Of a stretch of 64,000 nt of DNA, positions 33,653 to 43,706 are shown one piece after another. The first letter of the stretch is position 1, and every line of letters starts with the position of its first letter. Origin of the DNA: Gerris lacustris (taxonomy: Eukaryota; Arthropoda; Insecta; Hemiptera; Gerridae); assembly GCA_951217055.1 (NCBI GenBank), contig OX578277.1:108566514-108630513 (forward strand), read 5' to 3'. The position numbers and the translations under genes are program-made. The notes under the pieces are model-generated. The model did no database searches. It worked only from the letters and a program-made list of their open reading frames with translations, and was not told the origin of the DNA.

Positions 33653-34479
33653 CTAAAAACCAGTACCTTCCTTATGTTTAACTTTGATATGTCTCTTCAG
33701 ATTGGCTCTCCAGTTAAATTTCTGTCCACAGTGAATGCACTGAAATGCCCATTTATTATTATGCATTGAGTCAACATGATTTTTCAGAGTATTCTTCCAA
33801 TTGGTTTTATAGTCACAGTGAGGGCACTGGAATGCCCTTATTTTTAAATGTACCGAGTCAATATGATGTTTCAGATAATTTTTCCAATTGGCTTTAAACT
33901 CACAGTGAGGGCACTGGACTGCCCATATTTTCATATGTACCGTTGTAATATGATTTTTTAGATCGGTTCTACGATTGGTTTTATAGCCACAGTGAGGGCA
34001 CGGAAATGCCCTTATTTTTAAATGTATCGATTCAATATGAATTTTTAGATGACTTTTACGATTGGTTTTATAGTCACAGTGAGGACAATGGAATGCCCAT
34101 GTATTATTATGTACTGAGTCGATATGATTTTTCAGATGAGTCCTATTATTGGTTTTATAGTCACACTGAGGGCACTGGAATGCCCTTATTTTTAAATGTA
34201 CCCAGTCAATATGATGTTTCAGATAATTCTTCAAACTGGTTTTATATTCACAGTGAGGGCACTGGTTTGCCCTTATTTTTAAATGCACTGAGTCAATATG
34301 ATATTTCAGAGAACTTTTCTGGATACTATTGTATTTACAGTGGGCACATTGAAATGCCCTTATCTCTTTATGTACTGAGTCAATATGTTTTATCAGGTTA
34401 TTCTTCTCAAACTGTAGTTGTGGACTTTTAGAACTCTGCATACTCAGGTCACTTCCTATCATCTGATCATGAGCTGGAC
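33653..34479 (-). CDS. C2H2 zinc-finger protein, terminal exon with eight fingers
   Basis: The minus-strand exon starts after the acceptor TTTGTATTTAG at 34480; the previous exon's single G completes a Gly codon. It encodes a short linker (PAHDQMIGSDLSMQSSKSPQ) and a partial finger end. Eight consecutive fingers of the form C-x2-C-x12-H-x4-H follow, about 29 residues apart, joined by HLKIRAF or HNNxWAF linkers in place of the canonical TGEKP. The first starts FQCAHCKYNS and the last ends NLKRHIKVKH. The repeated CPHCDYKTNxKxxLKxHIxxVH pattern indicates expansion by local duplication. Likely role: nuclear DNA-binding regulator; target unknown. All zinc ligands are intact, so the gene appears functional. 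It uses small phase-1 exons upstream (38906, 39104). Confidence 0.85.
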
Positions 34480-34489
34480 CTAAATACAA

Positions 34490-34660
34490 AACAAATTCAA
34501 TAATTTAAAAACAAATAAATTTATGATACAATTTTTAACAAAAGATAAATTTAAAGAAATATGAAGGGTTGGGCCAAGAGAAGGACTTAGAGATTACAAG
34601 GGCTCTTGCTGAAGTTGAGTCAAATTACAGAATTAATTATTATCTAGATGGTAATGGCCG
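34490..34660 (-). other. zinc-finger gene intron, start
   Basis: Non-coding sequence between the zinc-finger exon and a repeat. The whole intron runs from 34480 to 38905 and has filled with the insertions listed below. Confidence 0.5.
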
Positions 34661-34664
34661 AGAT

Positions 34665-34922
34665 CAGTGGTTCTTAACCCATTGAATGCGTAATCCAATT
34701 TATGAACCTACCTTAATGACTGAATAAAATTTACACAATATGTTTGGACCCTGTGGATACAAACGTGAGCGGGCCTGACGGAGCCTTGCAAGATGGTTCT
34801 ACTCGAGGCACGGAGAATAGAGCTACAGAGGGCTGAAATAGAGGGCTTGGATCCACTGTGGATCCACCCGCCAGGCGCGTTAGCACGGCATGGATCCACC
34901 CTCATTGAATGGGTTAAGGTGT
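34665..34922. mobile_element. possible hAT-type MITE
   Basis: CAGTGGTTCTTAACCCATTG at the left and CATTGAATGGGTTAAGG at the right are partial inverses. The left form is common among hAT-derived MITEs. No 8-bp duplication was found, so the ends are uncertain. The GC-rich middle contains a GGATCCACTGTGGATCC palindrome. Confidence 0.35.
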
Positions 34923-34954
34923 GTTTACATCCTACACTTTTCTCCGGAAATAAG

Positions 34955-35705
34955 AATAATAGAATAAGAATGGCTTTATTAATAGAAATGTTACATGTTA
35001 GACCTTATAAGATAGCCTACTCCAGGGCTGTAGAAGCCGTTAGGAGGAGGGTTACAATTGTATAATTATTTCTTATTAATTTATTTCTGGATTATTTATT
35101 TTTTCCTTAAGGTTGTTAATATTTTTTCATGTATTTAATTATTTATTGTATAAATGTATGTAAATATAAGAAAAAGAGACTAAGAAAAAGATAAGTAAAT
35201 ATAAGATTTTTTTTTTAAATTGATTTATTGGTAGTTGGTTTTCAGTCAATAACTAAATTCATGGACTAGCTCTGCTCTGTATTTGCAGATCGCTCTTAGA
35301 TAAGAAGCCAAAGCATAACAACCATTAACATTTGGGTCATCTAATATTTTTAAAAAGTCACTTTCAGAAAACATTTTTTTACCAAAAGATGCTAACCTAA
35401 ACTCTGGCAGGACAGGGTAAATAGCTACAAGGTGAAAGTTGTCCTCAATGGCTCCCATATTGCAAAGAGAGCATCTGTGATCTATTCTACCGTTATCTAC
35501 AATTTACTGTTAAAAGCTGGCCTCTAGCTTTGAGAACCCAACTTACTATAAATCGGTCTTGTATTAAGGAAATATATTTTGGGACTGGTTTGTTCTTGGT
35601 CAGGCAGTAGTAATAGGCATGAAAATGAGATTGACTGGCATTGTTTAAAGCTGTTTGTCTATCAGCCACTTCTATCTTGGTCACCAAGTACATGAGCTGG
35701 CTCTT
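34955..35705 (-). pseudogene. LINE 3' fragment (C-terminal zinc knuckle and 3' UTR)
   Basis: Two minus-strand frames join through a frameshift near 35490. The upstream one (to 35705) has SHFHAYYYCLTKNKPVPKYI. The downstream one, ending at 35246, has HRCSLCNMGAIEDNFHLVAI followed by PVLPEFR. The CxxC-x8-H pattern followed by a lost final cysteine (Tyr) is a LINE C-terminal zinc knuckle. After the stop, an AATAAAG signal and a short TTCTTATTC-type tail end near 34955. Probably the same LINE family as the RT fragment at 26757-27140, by style; not provable from here. Confidence 0.5.
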
Positions 35706-36004
35706 GAGTTCCGGAAATATATGTCAAGTGTCAGACAGAAAAAAAGCTTTAAGTGTTTACATACTCACAGAAATTGCCAGAGATTTATGTTGTGGATAAA
35801 TGTATGACAGTGGTAGAGCTACAGTATATGCGACCCCTACTAGATATCGCAAATCGGTACTATCGATTGTTATAATGACGCCATAATTCGATATATTGAT
35901 CAATTTACACTTTTTAACAAAAAAGTGTTTGTTTTGTGTTTCAATTCAATTTTTTGGTAATTATATCGTATCTGACCCACTTTGACTAAATAACTACTAC
36001 GATA
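35706..36004. other. intronic sequence, unassigned
   Basis: No feature recognised. Confidence 0.3.
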
Positions 36005-36130
36005 AAGGGATATTTAGTCTAATGTTCATTGTGACAAAGGAATATCACACTTTTATATACAAAAGTGTGATATTCCTTTGTCCCAATGTAAATTAGACTA
36101 AACATCCCTTTTTCTTAATAGTACCTTAAT
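36005..36130. mobile_element. solo snap-back MITE, relative of the tandem array
   Basis: Palindromic around CACTTTTATATACAAAAGTG (36047-36067), with arms reading AAAGGGATATTTAGTCTAAT inward and its inverse. It is the same family as the units at 17922-18975, but the arms meet directly at the centre. Confidence 0.6.
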
Positions 36131-36165
36131 TTTTTTTTTGTCCTAGAATTTTCAATCTGAAGAAT

Positions 36166-36260
36166 TTTCTGAAGAAAAACAACCCTCCTGCATACACACC
36201 AGGTAGAGATCCAAATCGAAGTATAAAAGAGTTTAACGGACAAGATATATCGATATATAA
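36166..36260 (+). pseudogene. second copy of the LKKNNPP coding-like fragment
   Basis: Reads LKKNNPPAYTPGRDPNRS then IKEFNGQDIS in one frame. It is preceded by an acceptor-like T-run and TCCTAG at 36143-36154. It corresponds to 10218-10307. Origin unknown. Confidence 0.3.
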
Positions 36261-36913
36261 AGTCTTAAAACAGGTCGATAAAGAGATAACGTGTTATCAG
36301 AAGGGGCCGCATATAATGTAGTTCAGCCATGATGGTACCCGAAAAGATTAAATTTGTAATAAATGTATGACCCGTTTACATACATCCAAATGTGTCCTCT
36401 GACGTAGATATCTTTCGTTCTACATACACACACTTCATTTTAGGTTGACGTCATGAAACTATTGAAATGCAAAATCGCAGCCAGTGTAATTATTTTAAAG
36501 ATGTCAAAAAAGAAGAAAAAACGTTTTGGTTTCCAAGCTAAGCTTCCTTGTAGACGTAACAGTAAAGAATAGTAAGACCATTTTGATACTCAAGGCCCTG
36601 GCCGGATTTTGTTGGGGTTGAACTGAGATACACAGTACGGTTGAGAATCTCTTGGCAGCAAGAGATTATATCCCTTTGTCAAACAGTACATTTGTATGAT
36701 TTATATATTTGAGTGATTATATATGCATGATTTGTACATAGGAGAGTTGATATCCCTTTGTCAAAATAATATATTCCAGTGAGGCCTGCACACTTTTCTA
36801 ACCTCTTCCCCTCACATTACCATATTCCTCAGTTTTACCTTTGTTGGAAATTCACTGTTAAATTTATTACTTAAGTTATGAAATTTTTGTTTTTTGAAGT
36901 AATATTATTCTAA
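36261..36913. other. intronic sequence, unassigned
   Basis: No gene or bounded repeat recognised. A short GATATCCCTTTGTCAAA-type motif recurs at 36666 and 36751, reminiscent of the MITE array family. Confidence 0.3.
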
Positions 36914-37493
36914 TAGTCCAGGGGATAGCGTGCAAAAAAGTGTCTGACTAACATCAAGCTAGAATTTTGTATACAAGTCAATCTTTTAGCGCCTTTTAAG
37001 AATATGTGGTTGGCTAAGTTCGTCTGCGGGACATAGCTTCGCAATAGGCGTTTGAAAAAAAAAAAAAAACTGGTGGAGATCGGCCATGTCTCACAAATTA
37101 TGGAGGACAATGTGATTTTCATAATCCTAGTACAGAATTAGTTAGTAGACCGAAAATCAACTCGATGTTATTTTCACACTTGATAGGTTAGTTATTCAAA
37201 TATTACTAAAAATCAACGTGGTCACCTGTCAAGGGACAAACTAACATCAACTTGATTTTCGGTCTACTAACTAATTCTGTACTAGGATTATGAAAATCAC
37301 ATTGTCCTCCATAATTGGTGAGACATGGCCGATCTCCACCAGTTTTTTTTTTTTTTCAAACGCCTATTGCGAAGCTATGTCCCGCAGACGAACTTAGCCG
37401 ACCACATATTCTTAAAAGGCGCTAAAAGATTTGTATACAAAATTCTAGCTTGATGTTAGTCAGACACTTTTTTGCACGCTATCCCCTGGACTA
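36914..37493. mobile_element. fold-back MITE (TAGTCCAGG family), full copy
   Basis: Almost the entire element is an inverted repeat. The ends are TAGTCCAGGGGATAGCGTGC and its inverse, with the centre near 37205. It contains GGTGGAGATCGGCCATGTC and CGCCTATTGCGAAGCTATG blocks in each arm. Related to 6704-7317. Confidence 0.8.
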
Positions 37494-37504
37494 TTAACAT
37501 TATT

Positions 37505-37855
37505 ATTGACCGAAAATCAAGTTGATGTTAGTTTGTCCCTTGACAGGTGACCACGTTGATTTTTAGTAATATTTGAATAACTAACCTATCAAGTGTGAAA
37601 ATAACATCGAGTTGATTTTTGGTCTACTAACTAATTATGCACTCAGGATCATGAAAATCACATTGTCCACCATAATTGGTGAGACATGGCAGCTCTCCAC
37701 CGGTTTGTTTTTTTCAAACGCCTATTGCCAAGCTATGTCCCGCAGACTAACTTAGCCGACCACATATTCTTAAAAGGCGCTAAAAGATTGACTTGTATAT
37801 AAAATTCTAGCTTGATGTTAGTCAGACACTTTTTTGCACGCTATCTCCTGGACTA
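37505..37855. mobile_element. fold-back MITE, half copy
   Basis: Contains one centre-to-end arm of the same family in the right-hand orientation, ending CTATCTCCTGGACTA at 37855. The left arm is missing, so it is a truncated second insertion or a partial duplication adjacent to the full copy. Confidence 0.65.
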
Positions 37856-38905
37856 CCAGAGGTCCCTGCCTCTTGCTCCAATGCACCAAGCGAGGGGCTG
37901 TAACTTTGTAACTTTTCTGGTAACCAGGGGGCTTTACGGCCACCTGGTTACACCTTCACTCTTTTTCAGTTTAGACTTTTTACATACAAGTTGCTCTCCC
38001 AATAAAGGTTCATGGGAAAGAATACTGGAGAATGGGGACTACCACAATACAAACTGGGGTTTATGAAGGTTGTCTTCAAATGAATTGTCCCTTTTACCAC
38101 AGTCAAATAAGCCAAAATAGGAATAAAAAAAAATCCTGACATTTTTAATCTTGGCACAGTTGAAAGTTTTGAGTGTCCTCTACAACATACTTAAGTCCCC
38201 AAGGGTGAAAAACTAACTGTATACACAATTAAAAGAGTACTTAAATTCTCTACAATACTGTCTTGACTTATTTCCTTTTACAACAACGGAAGTGCATAGA
38301 AATTGAAGTTTTCCCATCACAATCTATTTTGGGACAAGGCCTTGACCTCTCTCCATGCTTTAAGGGGTAGGTAGCTGCTAAAAAAATATCCAGAATCCAG
38401 CGATTTGCCTCATACAACTAAGCGGCTAAAGCATGTTCTATGTTTCTTTAATTTTAGCCATGGGCTCTAAGTAATAACATCCTGGGGGTCTAGGGGTCGC
38501 CCAGCAGGGCCAAGGGACAGAGCCCCTTGCGAGGTCTGAAGGGCCGAGTTTTTTTTTTTTTTTTTTTTCACATTTTTCCCTCCAACTCTATCTCAAAAGC
38601 TATTGACACTATGAAAAAAATTAATAGTGCCTTTCTCGCAGAAAATTTACTTTAAAACTAAACTCATTTTTTTTAACTATCGCTAAACTCGCCAAGTTTC
38701 AAAACTTCAGGATTTTTTCCTCCTACTCAACGATTTTTGGCCAATTTTGTTCAGATTACGTTTCTGTTATAGTGATGGACTAATTTATCAGTATCCCAAC
38801 ATTTAACAATATAAAATAAAATAATGATAAAATATATAAAAATGAACAAATAAGAGGTGAAAGTTGCAAGGTGCATAGCCTTAGAGAATAATGTTAGAGG
38901 GTTAC
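37856..38905. other. intronic sequence, unassigned
   Basis: Mostly AT-rich, with a T-run at 38551-38570. The stretch 38480-38560 resembles a diverged hAT interior (CCTGGGGGTCTAGGGGTCGCC). No gene. Confidence 0.35.
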
Positions 38906-38983
38906 CTGGTGGACTGTCCTCCTCATGCTGTGCTGAAGTAACTTCTGTTTTAATGAAACTCGGCTTACATTTTAACGGTAAAC
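38906..38983 (-). CDS. zinc-finger gene, penultimate exon
   Basis: 78 bp bounded by the acceptor TTACATCAG and the donor CCACCAG|GTAACC on the minus strand. It is phase 1 on both sides and encodes 26 residues including KPSFIKTEVTSAQHEED. The IKTEV motif with acidic surroundings is typical of the short N-terminal exons of insect multi-exon C2H2 genes and resembles a SUMO site (hKxE). It splices in frame to 34479. Confidence 0.65.
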
Positions 38984-39103
38984 CTGATGTAACACAAAAC
39001 AAAATTATTCTATGCAATGCAATAGTAACAACAAGGCTGTTAATAAAGGAATTTACATTTCGATATAAATGATTAAATGGAGATAATACTGATTTAGAGT
39101 TAC

Positions 39104-39205
39104 CTGGATATTGGTCTACTTCTGTTGTACATCTATCAGGTGAAGCAGGTTCAGTTTTTAAACGCAATAACATACTATCTACTTCACATGGTTCTTTGAG
39201 TGAAC
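39104..39205 (-). CDS. zinc-finger gene, third-last exon
   Basis: 102 bp between the acceptor TTATGTTATAG and the donor ATCCAG|GTAACT, phase 1 at both ends. It encodes SLKEPCEVDSMLLRLKTEP then ASPDRCTTEVDQYP. It contains LKTEP, again a hKxE sumoylation-like site in an acidic context. It joins in frame to the exon at 38983. Earlier exons (start codon) are not found; they may lie beyond the transposon-filled region to the right. Confidence 0.65.
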
Positions 39206-39284
39206 CTATAACATAATAAGAATAGGAAATTTATATTTACAAATACGAGGAATCAATTTATTAATCACCAAAAACTAGGTAAAC

Positions 39285-39358
39285 ACAGAATACGAGGTCT
39301 GTCCAGAAAATAACCAAACTAAATAAGTGACAGAGTATCATCTCTGTAAAGCTCTTGC
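39285..39358 (+). mobile_element. mariner-like terminus
   Basis: ACGAGGTCTGTCCAGAAAAT at 39291 has the form of irritans-type mariner ends. Sequence beyond hAT element 6 (44265-44600) may be its continuation: one frame there reads LFHKLKHFYESFPQVHA, but no catalytic motif is visible. Confidence 0.4.
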
Positions 39359-40117
39359 CAGTGGCGGATTAAAAGGGGGGGCGGGGGTGGCGACCGCCCC
39401 CCCCCCCCCCTTGATTATACTTTTTTCCAACGACTACCAATTTTCATATCAGAAATGCATAAAAGTGCTGTTTTGAGAGGTAATATTTTCAAAATTTTCC
39501 GAGGGAGGACCCCCGGCCCCGCAATATGTCCCCCCCCTAATAATATACTTCTGACGACGCCAGGCGTCCCGGAGTTGTCCCGGTTTTGGACTTTAAATCC
39601 CGAACTTGTCTCCTTTTCGGGACGCCAAAATGTCCTAGTTTTCAATAGAGACGCCGATAATAGATTAATTCGTTTAAACAAATCTACATATTCTGATAAT
39701 TTATTTTATAAAATTTATAGATGTGTAGTTTTAGCTAAATGTTTGTTATTGCCAATCTGAATCAACCGCATTTATTCCAATACAAATAAGTACGAGAATT
39801 TGCTTTGATTCGATGGTCTTCAAATAGATATATATATAAACACTTTATTTACAAAATATAAACAAGTGAGGCTGGCCTTATATTAAGGTTTGCTTTCACA
39901 CACAGCGTACTTATCAATCTAATGACAACATTTTAAATTAATAATAGCTAAATTATAAATCATAAAGTTTGAAGTAAAGTCTAAGGTAATACACTAATAG
40001 TACATACAGAGTAGCACTGTAAAAAATAATACAAGTTTGTCAAGGATATTATAATGAACTAACAAGTAATTCACTAACTCATATAATACTAAAAACTAAA
40101 TAATATAATCATAACAA

Positions 40118-42862
40118 TTAAGAATATATATGGTGGTTAAGGATACCTAATGAGTCCAAAATTATATTTTCTGACAGTAGTCTTAAAAAATTCTGGTCCG
40201 TACCGATCTCGTCAAAGAAGTTTTTAGTGCTAGCTGGTATAGTCCCTCTTGTTCCAAACCACAATCCATACACTTTATAGTCCCTATCACCATGAGAAGC
40301 TCGAAACCTATCTTTATAAAACTCGATGCATTTCTCATAGATGGTCTTCTTCTCCTCGTGTACTTTGTTGGCTTGGTCTATGTCGTTTGTTTCATATCTG
40401 ACGGTGGGGTCAATAATAAGGGCAGTCTTGTTGTCCGGGTGGATTGCTATAATATCGGAAAATCTAGAGGAACCTTCCGAGTCAATAGCATAAACCTCGT
40501 CATAACAAATATAATTTTTCTCCTTGAGGACTTCTGAGATCTTGCGCTTAACGTTATGGTGGCGTCTAGTCACAAGAAGCATGTTATGTGGGCATTTTCC
40601 AAGCACATGTGCTGGAGTTTCATTCTCTCTGCCACATTTGCGACAGAGGGTCCCAACAACTCCTGTTGACTGATTGCCAGGTACAGCTCTTAAAGGGGCG
40701 TAATTAACGTTAAGTTTTATTGAGTTGGTCCATTCGGATCCCGTTAGTACTTTCCGGTCCCAAATGTATTTGTTACAATTTGGATATTCCTTAAAATGCT
40801 TGACACCAACACCCTGCCACTTACATTTTGTCCACTCATCAAAACTTTTCTCACGCAGGTTTTGGCGAAGCTTTTTGACATTGATGTTTTCATGAGATTC
40901 ATTCTGTAGGCTTAATCTTTTCAAACACTCCGTAACTTCCTCCTCAAAGTTGAAGGTATCTTGAAATAAGGTATCTTGAACTGAGCTTAACTTCTGAGCA
41001 ATACTAAGATGTTGTAAAGGAGCTTCCCAGGTGCATCTTAAGATACCAAGCCCCCGAAAACGGCGAGGCGAGTATAGCATTGCAGATGTGGTGCTAGCTG
41101 GGAGTCCTACTATTGCTTTCGTGCTTCTCCTTATGATGACATCGATTCCTTCTAACAGTGGTTGTGGTAATTTAGTGAGAGGTGCAGTTTGTAATGGGTA
41201 TGTCAATGCAGGAAAGATGTACTGGTTTAGTATATTTAGCTTCTGGTCAGGTTTCAATAAATCCGACGTTGTTAATTTATTAAGATTTTCATGAAGCTTG
41301 CGAATTGAGTCCTCATTACAAACTAGCTCTCCCGAGAAGGTGCAACCGAGGTACTTGATTGTTTCAACCTCACTTACTGACTCGATTTCACTTCCATACT
41401 CTAGTCTTAATATACGTTCATCAAGTATCCCGTCTATAACAATAAAAGCAGTACTTTTCTGTGGGTTAACGCTCAGTCCAATTTCACTTAACCTTCTCTG
41501 TATACCGTCAATTAACCTTTCAGAAGCTTCCATATCACACGCCGTTATAGCCTGATCGTCGGTGAACCCTGTTAACACTATGCGATCTTTACCTTCAGTG
41601 AGTTCATATCCTAAACTATTGGCTATTTGCGGGTCACAGAATTCTTTGAAAAGATGGTCAATGGCAATGTTAAAAAGAGTACTCGATATTGGTCCACCCT
41701 GAGGTACTCCTCTGCAAACAGATATAGGAGCTGTTTCATTCAGACCTAAAGAAACTTTGATGGTATTGTTGCATAGTAAAGCTTCTATGCTATTTATTAA
41801 GTCCGAAGAAACGCCATTAGATTTAAGGGTTTTTATTACATGACTGTGGCCAATATTATCGAAGGCTCCGGTGACGTCAAGGAAAACAACTACAGCCGTC
41901 TTCTTTTTCTTTTTAGCATCTTGAAGGACAGCATTCATAAGCCTGGCATTCACATGGCATCCTGGAAGACCCTTTATAAAACCCCTTTGACTTGGATGGA
42001 AGGATACTTGTCTTCTTAATTCTGCGTCGAAAACCTTCTCAATTATTCGTCTGAGTATTGAATACATAGTAATAGGTCTCCAAGATGACATATTGTTTAC
42101 ATCTCCTTTTCCTTTATAAATTAGAACAGTACGTCCTCTCCTGAGAGGTTCAGGAACGTATGAGAATTTCAAGATTAAGTCAATAATGGTCTTAATAATA
42201 TGATAAATATTTAAGGTCTTAATAGTTCTAATCAAAACACCGTCGGGACCAGGAGATGTATCAAGTGATGTTGACTTAACAGCCCTATGAATGTCACTCA
42301 TTTCTACTGATATTATATTTGGATTCGTAACCTTGTTCTGATAGTACTCTCTTTCAGTATTATTGTGCTCTTCGAAGACTGATTTATAGTGATCTTCTAC
42401 TCTACCGATATCTGCAGGACATTGTTTAGGCTGATCTGAGTTCATAACATTGTTAACTACTTTCTTTCTCCTGTTGTAATAGTTATATTGTGCCACTTCA
42501 TATTGATACTGTTGTTTGCGTTTATCTCTAGAGGCTTTATTGGCTCGTTGTGGATTAGATGATTTACTAGATCCCTTTGTACTTTTATTACCTTTATTCT
42601 TCTTACGCATCTGGTAGTAACGAGCGGTAGGATGTTTCGGACCTGGTAAATCATTGTTAGCCTGTCTAAGGAATTTTAGAAAGTCATTAACAGTTTTGTC
42701 AATTTCATTACGTTTAAAATTATCGGAATCTAGTGAAAGAAATTCTTTAAACTTATCTGCCCAGACATCGATTTGATCATTTTTATCTGATTTGTTGTCA
42801 ATCCTTTCTTTATTTACAAGTAAGCTGTTAAGTTTTAATAAGTTGGCTTCTATTGGATGTTT
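40118..42862 (-). CDS. LINE pol: reverse transcriptase plus restriction-like endonuclease
   Basis: The ATG-initiated frame is 830 aa (42610-40118), but the same frame is open up to about 42862 (IEANLLKLNSLL...), joining the upstream zinc-finger frame by a -1 shift. RT motifs, numbered from the ATG at 42610: VVFLDVTGAFD near 241-251, GVPQGGPISSTLF near 301-313 and the catalytic GFTDD near 348-352. After the thumb a CRKCGRENETPAHVLGKC zinc knuckle (656-673) is followed by RRHHNVKRK. Then comes a PD-(D/E)xK-like nuclease with RFSDIIAI (D719), ALIIDP (D734) and VRYE (E740), and lysines further on. A single C-terminal RLE without an APE domain places it among early-branching R2/R4/NeSL/Hero LINEs. 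It nicks target DNA and primes reverse transcription there (family knowledge). All catalytic residues look intact. Confidence 0.9.
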   Translation of the reverse strand, partial: KHPIEANLLKLNSLLVNKERIDNKSDKNDQIDVWADKFKEFLSLDSDNFKRNEIDKTVNDFLKFLRQANNDLPGPKHPTARYYQMRKKNKGNKSTKGSSKSSNPQRANKASRDKRKQQYQYEVAQYNYYNRRKKVVNNVMNSDQPKQCPADIGRVEDHYKSVFEEHNNTEREYYQNKVTNPNIISVEMSDIHRAVKSTSLDTSPGPDGVLIRTIKTLNIYHIIKTIIDLILKFSYVPEPLRRGRTVLIYKGKGDVNNMSSWRPITMYSILRRIIEKVFDAELRRQVSFHPSQRGFIKGLPGCHVNARLMNAVLQDAKKKKKTAVVVFLDVTGAFDNIGHSHVIKTLKSNGVSSDLINSIEALLCNNTIKVSLGLNETAPISVCRGVPQGGPISSTLFNIAIDHLFKEFCDPQIANSLGYELTEGKDRIVLTGFTDDQAITACDMEASERLIDGIQRRLSEIGLSVNPQKSTAFIVIDGILDERILRLEYGSEIESVSEVETIKYLGCTFSGELVCNEDSIRKLHENLNKLTTSDLLKPDQKLNILNQYIFPALTYPLQTAPLTKLPQPLLEGIDVIIRRSTKAIVGLPASTTSAMLYSPRRFRGLGILRCTWEAPLQHLSIAQKLSSVQDTLFQDTFNFEEEVTECLKRLSLQNESHENINVKKLRQNLREKSFDEWTKCKWQGVGVKHFKEYPNCNKYIWDRKVLTGSEWTNSIKLNVNYAPLRAVPGNQSTGVVGTLCRKCGRENETPAHVLGKCPHNMLLVTRRHHNVKRKISEVLKEKNYICYDEVYAIDSEGSSRFSDIIAIHPDNKTALIIDPTVRYETNDIDQANKVHEEKKTIYEKCIEFYKDRFRASHGDRDYKVYGLWFGTRGTIPASTKNFFDEIGTDQNFLRLLSENIILDSLGILNHHIYS

Positions 42863-43482
42863 TTAGCAATATGTGTGTTCAATCCTCTTTTATTTTTAAA
42901 TGACAAACTGCATAAAGAACAAACTGTTCTATTTTCTGTAAACTTATTTGTACTATTATTCGCACTAGTGCAGAGTTTAGATGTTGTATTTAGTGCAAAG
43001 CAACTAGTACTCGGCTGAGAATTCGAGTCTGGTTCACCGTTTAGCTTAGATATATTATCGACTTGTCCGTTAATTGTTTCTATAGTTGTATTAATAGGTT
43101 CCGTGTTAGAGAAAGAAATTTTGCTAACATCGACAGTTTTACCTTTAATACAACCGTCATTCTCTACCCATTCAACGTTAACAATAATATTATTATTTTG
43201 TTGAATTGGGTCATTATCTGTCGGTAATATTTCCGTCACTACGGCTTGTTGCTTTTGGCCTGAATATCTTGATACTATTACATTTTGTCCGATAAAAGGT
43301 AAAGTAGGGTTGTTAAATACCTTAGATTGATTCTGCATATCCACTCCAGCCAACAGCGCGTTACTCTTCTCTTCTTCCTCGTCATTATTTTCCGTTAATA
43401 CTTCCGTTGGATTGAAGTTTAGTATCTCCTCTTCCTCATACTCAGGGATTAAACCATCATTATCTCTTCTCAATGGAAACAT
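42850..43482 (-). CDS. LINE N-terminal frame: acidic region, kinesin-13-like N-domain, zinc finger
   Basis: 210 codons from the ATG at 43482. Residues 1-45 are strongly acidic. Residues 64-124 (IGQNVIVSRYSGQKQQAVVT ... VNVEWVENDGCIKGKTVDVS) resemble the SH3-like N-terminal domain of kinesin-13 motors, whose hallmark is a VEWxExGxxKGKxxD strand-turn. A C2H2-type finger starts at CSLCSLSFKNKRGLNTHIAK (C188, C191, H204); its last histidine lies beyond the frame break. A five-A run at 42860-42864 shifts the frame by -1, after which HPIEANLL supplies the missing His. So this is the N-terminal part of one interrupted polyprotein. One zinc finger ahead of RT fits R2/R4-type LINEs. The frame break could be a mutation or, less likely, translational. 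Confidence 0.7.
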   Translation of the reverse strand: MFPLRRDNDGLIPEYEEEEILNFNPTEVLTENNDEEEEKSNALLAGVDMQNQSKVFNNPTLPFIGQNVIVSRYSGQKQQAVVTEILPTDNDPIQQNNNIIVNVEWVENDGCIKGKTVDVSKISFSNTEPINTTIETINGQVDNISKLNGEPDSNSQPSTSCFALNTTSKLCTSANNSTNKFTENRTVCSLCSLSFKNKRGLNTHIAKNIQ

Positions 43483-43706
43483 TTGTCATTTTTATTGTAT
43501 TTTTTTAAAAAAAACTATTAAAATTTGAGATTTGAAAGAAAGTAAAGGTAAAATTATAAATGAAAAGAAACCGAAAAGAAAGAAAGACATAGCAAAAAGA
43601 ACTATATTGCTGATGTAAGCTAACCTCTTTTATACTACATTTCTACTCTATATAGCTAACTAAACTAACGATGTTGTCACTACGGCAGCTAGATTACTAC
43701 TGAACT
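43483..43706 (-). promoter_or_regulatory. LINE 5' UTR / internal promoter region
   Basis: 224 bp from the insertion boundary to the first ATG, starting GTTCAGTAGTAATCTAGC on the minus strand. AT-rich, with purine-rich AAAGAAAG tracts near the ATG. By family analogy it should contain the internal promoter; no core element can be identified with confidence. Confidence 0.4.

Larger units (their letters stand above)
39834..43706 (-). mobile_element. near-full-length RLE-type LINE (R2/R4/NeSL-like)
   Basis: Boundaries come from the empty site in the inverted hAT copy at about 53353-53372: the flank AGATATA runs into the LINE on one side and TAACTTATC resumes on the other. About 3.87 kb with a 5' region of about 224 bp before the first ATG, an N-terminal frame, an RT-RLE frame and a short 3' UTR with AATAAAG, ending in (TA)n instead of poly(A). 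A TA-rich target and tail fit site-preferring members of the R4/Dong type, though the insertion is in a hAT and not in rDNA. Truncation is absent; inactivation may be limited to one frameshift. Confidence 0.85.

Noticed and set aside
34006..34431. 141-aa plus-strand open frame
   Set aside because: Antisense of the zinc-finger exon; its repetitive pattern mirrors the finger periodicity.
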